This document shows, in pieces, positions 8,309 through 17,151 of a DNA stretch of 19,458 nucleotides (positions are counted from its first letter, which is position 1; each line of letters begins with the position of its first letter). Both the position numbers and the translations under genes were made by a program. This DNA comes from Verrucomicrobia bacterium UBA3063 (GTDB lineage: Bacteria; Verrucomicrobiota; Verrucomicrobiia; Methylacidiphilales; Verrucolacustridaceae). Under the pieces are notes generated by a model. The model did not search any database. It had not been told where the DNA came from and saw only the letters and a list, made by a program, of their open reading frames with translations. The stretch is from NCBI GenBank assembly GCA_002366885.1, contig DFCD01000020.1, positions 1 through 19,458 on the forward strand, in the 5' to 3' direction.

Positions 8309-8800
8309 TTATCCCTTGGGCGATGGGGCGGGACTTTTCCCCGGACGCTTCCGGGTTGTCCTGGTGGGGGCAGTTGGGGAGTTTCGCATGCCTGGCTGGA
8401 TCCGGGAGGAGTCCTCATCGCGGGGGCGAAAGGGGATATCAAACGCCTCCGAAAAGGACCAAAGCTCAGCGAAATCGTCCATCCGGTCGTCCTCACTCTT
8501 CCCCAAAACACCCAGGCTCACCAGCTGGAAAACAATTTCTCCCACCTCGGCGCACCGCGTGACTCCCCAGTCCTCCAGCACCATCTTGGCCATGGGGCCA
8601 AACTCCTCCAAAGCGAGGTCCCGGAACCCTTCCAGCAGCTCCTTGCCGCTGACGTGGGCCGGTCGGGCCGCATCCGCCCGTTTTAATTGGCGGAGCGAGT
8701 GGTCCAAAGCCCGACGGACAAAGTGATAGGCAGCGGGTGCAAACTGCGGATTTTCCTGCCGAAGTTTGGCAATGGCAAGCTCCATGGATAAATGGGCCAT
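8309..8800 (-). CDS. Minf_1886 family protein (Verrucomicrobiota/Planctomycetota-restricted)
   Basis: The 163-residue product carries the pattern I associate with the Minf_1886 / Plancto_Ver family: YHFVRRALDHSLRQL, HVSGKELLEGFRDLALEEFGPMA, LEDWGVTRCAEVGEIVFQLV, and an acidic DDFAELWSFSEAFDIPF segment. The first 110 residues are helical. The last 40 are a basic, Pro/Ser/Thr-rich tail that is probably disordered. No catalytic motif is evident, and the family has no known function that I can state. Start choice: the ATG at 8800 (or 8785) places the conserved core near the N-terminus. A GTG at 8839 would add 13 residues but has no visible ribosome-binding site. It lies between leuS and the DUF1844 gene, which starts 9 nt after it ends. 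Confidence 0.87.
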   Translation of the reverse strand: MAHLSMELAIAKLRQENPQFAPAAYHFVRRALDHSLRQLKRADAARPAHVSGKELLEGFRDLALEEFGPMAKMVLEDWGVTRCAEVGEIVFQLVSLGVLGKSEDDRMDDFAELWSFSEAFDIPFRPRDEDSSRIQPGMRNSPTAPTRTTRKRPGKSPAPSPKG

Positions 8801-8842
8801 AGTCTCATTATTATGACCGATTTGTGGCTGGTTGTCCACGGG

Positions 8843-8947
8843 TCAAGAGGCGCGAAACAGCCCGAGAAAAAGGGAAATTCCGAGAATCAGCAGGCCGGCG
8901 ACGAGAAGGACCTTCCGTTCCCGGCGCAGAAGGAGAAAGGGCCTCAT
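8843..8947 (-). CDS. Possible 34-residue single-helix membrane peptide
   Basis: A short open frame starts at an ATG that overlaps the leuS stop codon (ATGA), the same coupling used by other gene pairs in this window. The peptide has a basic start (RPFLLLRRERK), then one uninterrupted hydrophobic helix (VLLVAGLLILGISLFLGLF), then RAS. This is the expected layout of a small integral membrane peptide. It fills most of the gap between leuS and the Minf_1886 gene, which otherwise would hold about 140 non-coding bases. No homologue is known to me, and a frame this short could occur by chance. Confidence 0.38.
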   Translation of the reverse strand: MRPFLLLRRERKVLLVAGLLILGISLFLGLFRAS

Positions 8948-11403
8948 TCCACGATCAGATTCATCAGGCGGCGCGGGACCAGGATCATCTTTTGAACGGG
9001 TTTACCCCCTGTCCATGAGGCAAGATCCGGATGTGCCCGCACCAAGCGCTCCACATCCTCCTTGGTTGCTTGGCTCGGCACCGTGAGGCGTCCCCGCAGC
9101 TTGCTGTTTACCTGTACGGCCAGTTCGAAGGCTTCCTCCTGCAGGTCCTCTTTCCGGTAGGTTGGCCACGCCGCCACGCTTACCAACCCGTTTCCCCCCA
9201 GCCTCGCGTGCACCTCCTCCGCCAGATGTGGCGCGAAAGGGCACAACAGTCTTGCCAGATGCAGAACCGCAGATTTCGGGCGCTTCTCCAGTCCGGTGAG
9301 ATGGTTGACCAGCACCATCAGGGCCGAGATCGCCGTGTTGAACTGGATTTTCTCCAGGTCCTCCGTCACCTTAGCGGTGGCTTTGGCCAAAGCCCGCACC
9401 GTTTCCGTTGCCGGAGCCGTGTCCGCGAGGGCAGGGGAGGTGGCCCACTCGCCGGAATCTGTCTCCTCGCAAACCAGTCTCCATACCCGACTAAGGAAAC
9501 GGACGGCCCCTTCCATTCCTTTGGAACTCCAAGGCTTCATCTGCTCCAGTGGACCGAGGAACATCTCGAATACCCGCAGGGCGTCCGCCCCGTGTTCCCG
9601 GATCACCTCGTCGGGACTGACCACATTGCCGAGTGATTTCGACATCTTCCGGTTGTCCTCCCCCAGGATGATGCCCTGGTTCACCAGTCGCCGGAACGGC
9701 TCCGGATGGGAAACCAGATTGAGGTCGAAAAGCACCTTATGCCAGAACCTCGCATAGAGCAGGTGCAACACGGCATGTTCGGCCCCGCCCACGTACAAAT
9801 CCACGCCTCCGCCGGCCATCCAGTACCTCTCTGCATCCGGGCTCCACGGTCTCGAGTCGTTCCCGGGATCGCAAAAACGCAGGTAGTACCAGCAGGAGCC
9901 GGCCCATTGCGGCATCGTGTTCAGTTCCCGGACCCGGCCGTCGGGAAATTTTTTCCAGGCTTCTGCTTTGCCCAGCGGGGGTTCTCCTGAAGCCATCGGC
10001 TGGAAATCCGCCAGTTCGGGAAGGGTGAGGGGGAGGTCCTTTTCCGGGATCGCTTCGTGCCGGTCGCCCTTCCAAACAATCGGGAACGGTTCGCCCCAGT
10101 AACGTTGCCGGGAAAAGAGCCAGTCCCGCAGCTTGTATCGGACCTGCCGGCGCCCATGCCCGTTCTTTTCCAGCCAATCTGAAATTACGGCCTTGGCCTT
10201 TGCCGTTTTGAGGCCGTCGAGGAAGCCAGAATCAAAATTTATGCCGTCTTCCGTGAAGCAGTCCGGTGAGGGGCCCGAATCCGGACGGATGACCTTCCGC
10301 ACAACCAGGTTGTTCTCCCTGGCGAATTCAAAGTCCCTTACGTCGTGCGCCGGCACTGCCATAACTGCCCCGGTTCCATACGAAGCCAGCACGTAGTCCG
10401 CCACCCAGACCGGGATTTTTTCTCCATGGACCGGATTCACCACGGTGGCACCGATGGGCACTCCGGTTTTTTTCTTCGCCAACTCCGTCCGCTCCAGGTC
10501 GCTTTTGGCAGCGCTCTCGCGGACATACTTCTCCACGGCGGCCTTGCGATCGGGAGAGGTGAGGGAGGAGATCAAGGGATGTTCCGGCGCCAGTACCAGG
10601 TAAGTTGCCCCAAAAAGCGTGTCCGGCCTTGTCGTGTAGACGGGAATTTTCTCCCCGGAGCCCTCCACCGAGAAAACCACCTCGGCGCCCTCGCTCTTGC
10701 CGATCCAGTTTCTCTGCATTTCTTTGAGGGATTCCGGCCATTCGAGCAAGTCCAGATCCTGGAGCAGACGTTCTGCGTAAGCGGTGATCCTCAACATCCA
10801 CTGCCGCATCGGCCGGCGTTCCACGGGATGGTTCCCGCGTTCCGAGCGAGGTCCCTCGTCCGTGGGCAGAACCTCTTCGTTGGCCAACACCGTCCCCAGG
10901 GCAGGGCAGTACCAGACTGGGGCCTCGGCCACGTAGGCCAGACCCTTTTCATATAATTTGAGGAAAATCCACTGGGTCCACCGGAAATACTTCGGGTCAG
11001 TCGTGTCGATCTCCCGTTCCCAGTCGTAGCTGAAGCCCATCGCCTGAATCTGCCGGCGAAAATTGCCGATGTTTGTCGCCGTTGTCACCCGCGGATGGGT
11101 GCCGGTCTGGACCGCATGCTGTTCCGCCGGTAGGCCAAACGCGTCCCACCCCATCGGATGGAGGACGTTCTGTCCGAGCATTCGCCGGTAGCGCGCGACG
11201 ATGTCCGTCGCCGTGTATCCTTCCAGATGGCCGACGTGTAGGCCCGCGGCGGAGGGGTAGGGGAACATGTCGAGGATGTAGGCCTTGGGTCTTTCCGATC
11301 CCGGTTCGCCCGGTTGCGCCGCGCGGAAACAGCGGGCCTCCGCCCAAGCTTTTTGCCAGCGGGGCTCAATCTCGGCGAATGGGTAGGGGGCGCGGGTTGG
11401 CAT
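8944..11403 (-). CDS. leuS: Leucine--tRNA ligase
   Basis: This is a class I aminoacyl-tRNA synthetase charging tRNA-Leu, cytoplasmic and essential. At 819 residues it is normal for bacterial LeuRS. The HIGH motif appears as HVGH (56-59) after FPYPSAAGL, and KMSKS is at 586-590. The CP1 editing domain is intact, with TTRPDTLFGATYLVLAPEH and GTGAVMAVPAHDVRDFEFA including the conserved editing Asp. The tRNA-binding helical domain (NTAISALMVLVN, CPFAPHLAEEVHARLG) and the C-terminal domain (VQVNSKLRGRL) are present. The ATG at 11403 is preferred to a start at 11439 because LeuRS normally begins just before PFAEIEPRWQ; the longer form would also overlap the divergent rdgB start. No strong ribosome-binding site precedes it. 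It heads the run of small genes to its left. Confidence 0.98.
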   Translation of the reverse strand: MPTRAPYPFAEIEPRWQKAWAEARCFRAAQPGEPGSERPKAYILDMFPYPSAAGLHVGHLEGYTATDIVARYRRMLGQNVLHPMGWDAFGLPAEQHAVQTGTHPRVTTATNIGNFRRQIQAMGFSYDWEREIDTTDPKYFRWTQWIFLKLYEKGLAYVAEAPVWYCPALGTVLANEEVLPTDEGPRSERGNHPVERRPMRQWMLRITAYAERLLQDLDLLEWPESLKEMQRNWIGKSEGAEVVFSVEGSGEKIPVYTTRPDTLFGATYLVLAPEHPLISSLTSPDRKAAVEKYVRESAAKSDLERTELAKKKTGVPIGATVVNPVHGEKIPVWVADYVLASYGTGAVMAVPAHDVRDFEFARENNLVVRKVIRPDSGPSPDCFTEDGINFDSGFLDGLKTAKAKAVISDWLEKNGHGRRQVRYKLRDWLFSRQRYWGEPFPIVWKGDRHEAIPEKDLPLTLPELADFQPMASGEPPLGKAEAWKKFPDGRVRELNTMPQWAGSCWYYLRFCDPGNDSRPWSPDAERYWMAGGGVDLYVGGAEHAVLHLLYARFWHKVLFDLNLVSHPEPFRRLVNQGIILGEDNRKMSKSLGNVVSPDEVIREHGADALRVFEMFLGPLEQMKPWSSKGMEGAVRFLSRVWRLVCEETDSGEWATSPALADTAPATETVRALAKATAKVTEDLEKIQFNTAISALMVLVNHLTGLEKRPKSAVLHLARLLCPFAPHLAEEVHARLGGNGLVSVAAWPTYRKEDLQEEAFELAVQVNSKLRGRLTVPSQATKEDVERLVRAHPDLASWTGGKPVQKMILVPRRLMNLIVE

Positions 11404-11437
11404 GGTTCCCAAAGCGCGATAGTAAACTCCAATCCCC

Positions 11438-12076
11438 ATGCCAAGTCGAACCCCTGGTCAAAATCCCTTGCTGTGGATCGCCACCCGCAACCGGGGAAAA
11501 ACCCGGGAATTCTCGCAACTGCTTCGCAGCGTCTGCCGGGTCCGCGACCTTCATGGCCTGCCTCGCTTTCCGGAAATCCGGGAAACCGGGAAAACTTTCG
11601 CCGCCAACGCCCGCCTTAAGGCCTGCACCTTGAGTCGGGCTCTCCCGAACCATCCTATTCTTGCTGATGACAGCGGTTTAGTCGTGCCTGCCCTTGGTGG
11701 GCGGCCAGGGGTACGTTCGGCCCGCTTTGCCGGGTCTCGGGCCACGGATCAGTCCAACCGCACCAAACTTTTAAGGCTTCTGAAGGCTAAAACCGGCCGC
11801 CATAGGAAGGCTTATTTTGAGACCTGCCTGGTCATCGCGGAAAACGGGGCTGTTTTGGGTTCAGTCTCGGGTCGGGTTTGGGGCCGGATAACCCAAGCGG
11901 AGTCGGGTAGCGGGGGGTTTGGGTATGATTCTATCTTCCAACCGAAAGGCTATGCCAACACCTTTGGACGGCTTCCTGCCGGGACCAAAAACAGGATCAG
12001 CCATCGGGCGAGGGCAATCGCAAAGCTTAGGCAAAGACTTAGCAGGCTTTTAAGTTTCGCTCGAGCGATAGAATAA
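11438..12076 (+). CDS. rdgB: RdgB/HAM1-type XTP/dITP pyrophosphatase
   Basis: The enzyme hydrolyses ITP, dITP and XTP to monophosphates, keeping deaminated purines out of DNA and RNA. Family motifs in order: ATRNRGK (15-21), TFAANARLKA (53-62), ADDSGL (76-81) with the catalytic Asp pair, GVRSARFAG (91-99), GSGGFGYDSIF (157-167) and KNRISHRARA (184-193). Length is 212 residues, slightly above the usual 195-200 because of a short N-terminal lead and an Arg-rich C-terminus. The start at 11438 is 34 nt from the divergent leuS start, so the two probably share a very compact promoter region. No clear ribosome-binding site is seen. The final codons contain a 12-bp palindrome (12057-12068) followed by an AT-rich gap. 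Confidence 0.94.
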   Translation: MPSRTPGQNPLLWIATRNRGKTREFSQLLRSVCRVRDLHGLPRFPEIRETGKTFAANARLKACTLSRALPNHPILADDSGLVVPALGGRPGVRSARFAGSRATDQSNRTKLLRLLKAKTGRHRKAYFETCLVIAENGAVLGSVSGRVWGRITQAESGSGGFGYDSIFQPKGYANTFGRLPAGTKNRISHRARAIAKLRQRLSRLLSFARAIE

Positions 12077-12175
12077 AATTAATACAATATTTATTGTGCG
12101 ACAAATATAATGAGACTTTAAGCAGAGTGGTTTCCGTGGTCGTGCCGGGAATCTTTTCTTCGGGCGGTTTGCGCC
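12077..12175. other. AT-rich gap between convergent rdgB and lepB
   Basis: About 45 bases (12072-12119) are strikingly AT-rich compared with the GC-rich surroundings. They hold a perfect 14-bp palindrome, ACAATATTTATTGT (12084-12097), and a perfect TATAAT (12106-12111) on the + strand. No good -35 box lies at the right distance from that hexamer. The remainder up to 12175 is ordinary GC-rich sequence with no convincing gene. It may hold a terminator-like element, an operator or a remnant. Confidence 0.3.
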
Positions 12176-13312
12176 TCAATGAATCAGCCCCCAACGCTTG
12201 CTGAAGGGCCAGTAAACAAAGGCACCTTTTCCCACCAAACTCCTGGAGGGCACAGGGCCCCAACCGCGGCTGTCAAAGCTGTTCCCGCTGTTGTCGCCCA
12301 TGGCCCAGTAATCCTTGCCTGGCACCTGATAGGAATCTTGCGGGTTGGTTAAAAATGTTGGCCCCAAGGTGTATCCGCCGTATCCGTCCTTTTGGGCGGC
12401 CACCCGCTGGCATGCCCAATCCTGGGCTGGTTTCCCATTAATCCAAAGGACGGGCGGGCGGACCTGAAGTTGGTCCCCGCCCAAGGCTACGCATCGCTTG
12501 ATGTAATATTGGGAGCCTTGAATCCCGCGTAGCCGTAGCCCGGATTCAATGCCCTCGATCCCGTCGGTGGTGAAGACGAACGTCTCGCCACGGTACGGCT
12601 TCCTGAGGTGATAAAGGACTTTGTTGACGAATAGGTGGTCGCCGCTGGTGGAGCTGAAATTGGCCAGCACCTCTCCGGCCTTCACCCTGTCTCCTGCTCG
12701 TGCCTTGATGATCCTGCTGCCATCTTCCGAAGACTGCTTCAGGCCGGTCCAGATGGTTTCGGTCCACCCGTCGGCCACAATTTCCGTGGTGGTCCACGGG
12801 ATCGTCCCGAAAAGCTGTCCCTCCCGCACGGAAACAATGGTTCCCTCCCGGGGAGCAACCGCCCGGTGCCAGCTTTTTCCCCGCCACACCAAGTCAAAAA
12901 TCCGGACCGGCCATGAGGGCGGTGGTTGACTCTCCGGTTCGGTCAGGATCCCCAGTAGGGTCGGTCGCATCGAGTGGGTCGGAATTTTGAATGGCTGGAG
13001 GAAGTAGGCTCGCACTCCCAGGGCCAGGGCGATTGCCACCAGCGCCACCTCCGCATTTTCCCTGCGACCATGGTGCTTATCGGTTCGCAGTAAGTCACCG
13101 AAATGGGTCTCCAATCGTCTTAATATCTCTCCCCTCCTCTCCGCACTTGTGCTCCAACCCAGCGCCTCCTTGGCCATTCGTTCGGCCTCATCGAGGCGCA
13201 TTGCGGTCTTTTCTGGGAGCACATCCCGTCCATACCGCGACCGTTTTCGCAGGAAATGCTGGATCGCCTTGAGATGCTTCCGTTCCGCCCGCGCCTGACC
13301 GAAAAAAATCAT
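12176..13312 (-). CDS. lepB: Signal peptidase I with a long internal insertion
   Basis: The enzyme cleaves Sec and Tat signal peptides at the outer face of the inner membrane with a Ser/Lys dyad. Residues 1-85 form a charged cytoplasmic helical region, 89-105 a transmembrane helix, then PTHSMRPTL with catalytic Ser114. Lys272 lies in YYIKRCVALGGD. GDNSGNSFDSRGWGPV (339-354) is the conserved box E. The box GDHLFVNKVLYHL (225-237) normally follows the Ser closely. Here about 100 residues intervene, including GTIVSVREGQLFG and IIKARAGDRVKAGEVLANF. Total length of 378 residues exceeds the common forms (about 180-325). The gene begins 1 nt after lepA ends, the classical lepA-lepB arrangement. The two secreted proteins in the window are candidate substrates. 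Confidence 0.96.
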   Translation of the reverse strand: MIFFGQARAERKHLKAIQHFLRKRSRYGRDVLPEKTAMRLDEAERMAKEALGWSTSAERRGEILRRLETHFGDLLRTDKHHGRRENAEVALVAIALALGVRAYFLQPFKIPTHSMRPTLLGILTEPESQPPPSWPVRIFDLVWRGKSWHRAVAPREGTIVSVREGQLFGTIPWTTTEIVADGWTETIWTGLKQSSEDGSRIIKARAGDRVKAGEVLANFSSTSGDHLFVNKVLYHLRKPYRGETFVFTTDGIEGIESGLRLRGIQGSQYYIKRCVALGGDQLQVRPPVLWINGKPAQDWACQRVAAQKDGYGGYTLGPTFLTNPQDSYQVPGKDYWAMGDNSGNSFDSRGWGPVPSRSLVGKGAFVYWPFSKRWGLIH

Positions 13313-13313
13313 G

Positions 13314-15116
<1,803 letters not shown>

Positions 15117-15133
15117 GAAGGATAATCCGGGGC

Positions 15134-15820
15134 TCAGCCCGAGACGGTGGCGGACTGGGCGGAACTTCTCAGGTCCGCCACGGCCTGGGTCAGGTCCGAC
15201 TGCCGGAACAGCGAGGTTCCCGCCACAAGGATGTTGGCCCCCGCGCCCACGCAGGAGCGGGCGGTGTCGTTGCCGATTCCCCCGTCCACCGTGATGTCTA
15301 CGTCGTAGTTCTGCCGGAGGATCACTTCCCTTGCCTCGCGGATTTTGGGAAGCATCTCCGAGAGGAACGCTTGCCCGCCGAATCCCGGGTTCACGGTCAT
15401 CAGCAGTAGCTGTTGGATTTTGGGCAGGAGCGGCACCGCGTGCTTGAGCAAGGTTGGCGGGTTGATCGCCAGGCCCACCCGGCACCCCATCTCCTGGATC
15501 AAGTCGAGCGTGCGCGACACCGTATGCCGCGCCTCCAGATGGACGTTGAGGCAGTCCGCACCTGCCTCCACAAAATCCCGCGCATACCGGTCCGGTTGTT
15601 CGATCATCAGGTGGACATCCAGGGTGACATCCCCCATCACCTTGCGCAGCGTCTGCACCATGTTGGTTCCAAAGGAAATGTTGGGAACGAAGTGACCGTC
15701 CATCACGTCGATGTGTACCCACTGGGCACCGCTGGCCTTGATGCGCTCCGCTTCGGCCTCAATCCGGCCCAGGTCAGCTGCCAGCACGGAGGGAGCGATG
15801 ATCAAGGGACGGCTGGTCAT
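15134..15820 (-). CDS. rpe: Ribulose-phosphate 3-epimerase
   Basis: The enzyme interconverts D-ribulose-5-phosphate and D-xylulose-5-phosphate in the pentose phosphate pathway. It is a cytoplasmic TIM barrel of 228 residues, the usual size. Family motifs: APSVLAADLG (9-18), HIDVMDGHFVPN (36-47) with metal-binding His36 and catalytic Asp38, LDVHLM (67-72) with His70, VNPGFGGQ (143-150), ITVDGGI (176-182) with catalytic Asp179, and the phosphate-binding LVAGTSLF (198-205). Its ATG overlaps the stop of the VOC gene by 4 nt, and lepA starts 17 nt after it. Pairing with lepA has no obvious metabolic logic; the run looks like a general housekeeping operon. Confidence 0.97.
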   Translation of the reverse strand: MTSRPLIIAPSVLAADLGRIEAEAERIKASGAQWVHIDVMDGHFVPNISFGTNMVQTLRKVMGDVTLDVHLMIEQPDRYARDFVEAGADCLNVHLEARHTVSRTLDLIQEMGCRVGLAINPPTLLKHAVPLLPKIQQLLLMTVNPGFGGQAFLSEMLPKIREAREVILRQNYDVDITVDGGIGNDTARSCVGAGANILVAGTSLFRQSDLTQAVADLRSSAQSATVSG

Positions 15821-16209
15821 GCTGCTTCCTTCTTTTGCTCGATGATTTCCACCTCGTATCCCTCCGGTGCATCCAGGAACGCGAACCGCGTTCCCCTCGA
15901 TGTGGCGGTAGGTCCGTCGGTCCAGGGGTAACCCAGTGCCGCTGCGTGCTTCCCGAAAGCGTCCAAGTCCTTGACCTCAAATGCCAGGTGCACCAGGTCA
16001 GCGGGGCACTTCACGGGGCCGGAGGCCGGATAGTGGCAAAGCTCCAGCATCTCCCCGCCCGCAACGGACTGCAGGAATACCAGGGTGCTGCCTCTCGGCG
16101 AGGTGCTTTTTGATATCTCCTTCAGGCCAAGCACCTCCTTATAGAAGTGCAGGTTCCGATCCAGATCCTGAATCCGAAACCTCGTGTGCAACCATTTTCC
16201 GACCTTCAT
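15817..16209 (-). CDS. VOC/glyoxalase I-like metalloenzyme
   Basis: This 130-residue protein has the two beta-alpha-beta-beta-beta modules of the VOC superfamily and looks closest to lactoylglutathione lyase (GloA). Four metal ligands line up with E. coli GloA: His8 (KWLHTRFRI), Glu56 (MLELCHY), His74 (LVHLAFEV) and Glu121 (GYEVEIIEQ). HFYKEVLGL and APEGYEVEI are the usual family landmarks. If it is a GloA it detoxifies methylglyoxal as a thiol hemiacetal. Whether this lineage makes glutathione is unknown, so another VOC epimerase or lyase is possible. It overlaps rpe by 4 nt and lies 51 nt after gpsA. Methylglyoxal comes from triose phosphates, so neighbours acting on sugar phosphates and glycerol-3-phosphate make metabolic sense. 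Confidence 0.9.
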   Translation of the reverse strand: MKVGKWLHTRFRIQDLDRNLHFYKEVLGLKEISKSTSPRGSTLVFLQSVAGGEMLELCHYPASGPVKCPADLVHLAFEVKDLDAFGKHAAALGYPWTDGPTATSRGTRFAFLDAPEGYEVEIIEQKKEAA

Positions 16210-16260
16210 GCTGAAGGGTAATATTCCCCTGATCGGTGCGCCCGTCGAACCCGGAATCTG

Positions 16261-17151
16261 CTAGCCCGCCTCGGACTTGGGGTCCCTGTCCAGAAGTGCC
16301 TGCAGGGCCGCCTTGGGCGGTTTCCCCTCAAACAGCACTGCATAAAGCTGTTCCGCCACCGGCGCCTCCACCCTTTGCCTTGCTTCGATCCGGTGCAGCG
16401 CTTCGGTCGTCGGCACCCCCTCGCAAATCCCTTCCACGGCGGCCAATGCCTTTTCCAGTTTTTCCCCTGCCCCCAAACGCTCTCCCACACGCCGGTTCCG
16501 GCTTGCCCGGCTGTAGGAAGTCAGCATCAGGTCGCCCACTCCGCTCAATCCGTACAAAGTCTCCTCCTTTGCCCCCAACCGTACCGCAACCCGCACCATT
16601 TCCCGCAGCGACCGCGTCAACAATCCCGCCAAGCTATTCTCCCCGAGTCCCAGCCCCGCGCACATTCCCGCCGCTAGCGCGTACACGTTTTTTAAGGAGC
16701 CGCCCCACTCCACCCCCGCCAGGTCCGTTGTTTGGTACACCCGGAAGACCGGCCCATGCAGGATCTTCTGCACATATTTCGCGAGCTTCTCGTCCTCGGC
16801 CGCCGCGACCACCGCAGTGGGAACCCCGTTCGCCAACTCTGTCGCGAGGCTGGGGCCTGAGACTGCTGCCACCGGAGCCTTGGGCCAGATCTCCTGGATG
16901 ACCTCGCTGATCCTCTTGCCCGTCTCTATCTCGATCCCCTTGCTCAGACTCACCACCGGAGCCGTTTGCGGACCCAGCGCCCGGAGGCATCCCCTCACTG
17001 CCTGGGTGGGCACAGCGAGAAAAATCATTTCCGCGGGACCCGGCATTCGCACATCGTCCTGCTCCACCCAGGAGACCTCATGGCCGTGCGACCGAATCAT
17101 CGTTCCGACGGCCCCGCCCCATGCCCCCTTGCCTAGAACCACAATCCTCAA
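16261..17151 (-). CDS. gpsA: NAD(P)-dependent glycerol-3-phosphate dehydrogenase (short form)
   Basis: The enzyme reduces dihydroxyacetone phosphate to sn-glycerol-3-phosphate, the backbone for phospholipids. Motifs: nucleotide-binding VVLGKGAWGGAVG (4-16), FLAVPTQAVR (44-53), SKGIE (70-74), SGPSLATELANGVPTAVV (98-115), catalytic Lys154 in WGGSLKNVYALAAG, and GLSGVGDLMLTSYSRASRNRR (201-221, read in two parts). Length is 296 residues against about 330-340 for typical GpsA. The loss lies between HEVSWVEQDD and PAEMIFLAVP, where about 30-35 residues of the Rossmann fold are normally found. The frame is continuous, so this is not a frameshift. The start is TTG at 17151, inside TTGA, overlapping the plsY stop by 3 nt, with AGGA about 11 nt upstream. 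PlsY uses its product. Confidence 0.94.
   Translation of the reverse strand: MRIVVLGKGAWGGAVGTMIRSHGHEVSWVEQDDVRMPGPAEMIFLAVPTQAVRGCLRALGPQTAPVVSLSKGIEIETGKRISEVIQEIWPKAPVAAVSGPSLATELANGVPTAVVAAAEDEKLAKYVQKILHGPVFRVYQTTDLAGVEWGGSLKNVYALAAGMCAGLGLGENSLAGLLTRSLREMVRVAVRLGAKEETLYGLSGVGDLMLTSYSRASRNRRVGERLGAGEKLEKALAAVEGICEGVPTTEALHRIEARQRVEAPVAEQLYAVLFEGKPPKAALQALLDRDPKSEAG

Noticed and set aside
15117..15722. In-frame upstream extension of lepA by about 200 codons.
   Set aside because: It overlaps rpe on the same strand in another frame, and LepA has its standard N-terminus at 15116.
16214..16260. Minus-strand GGGTTCGACGGGCGCACC between gpsA and the VOC gene, resembling a tRNA T-loop and 3' end.
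   Set aside because: The flanking bases do not form a T-arm stem and there is no room for the rest of a tRNA; gpsA coding sequence ends immediately upstream.
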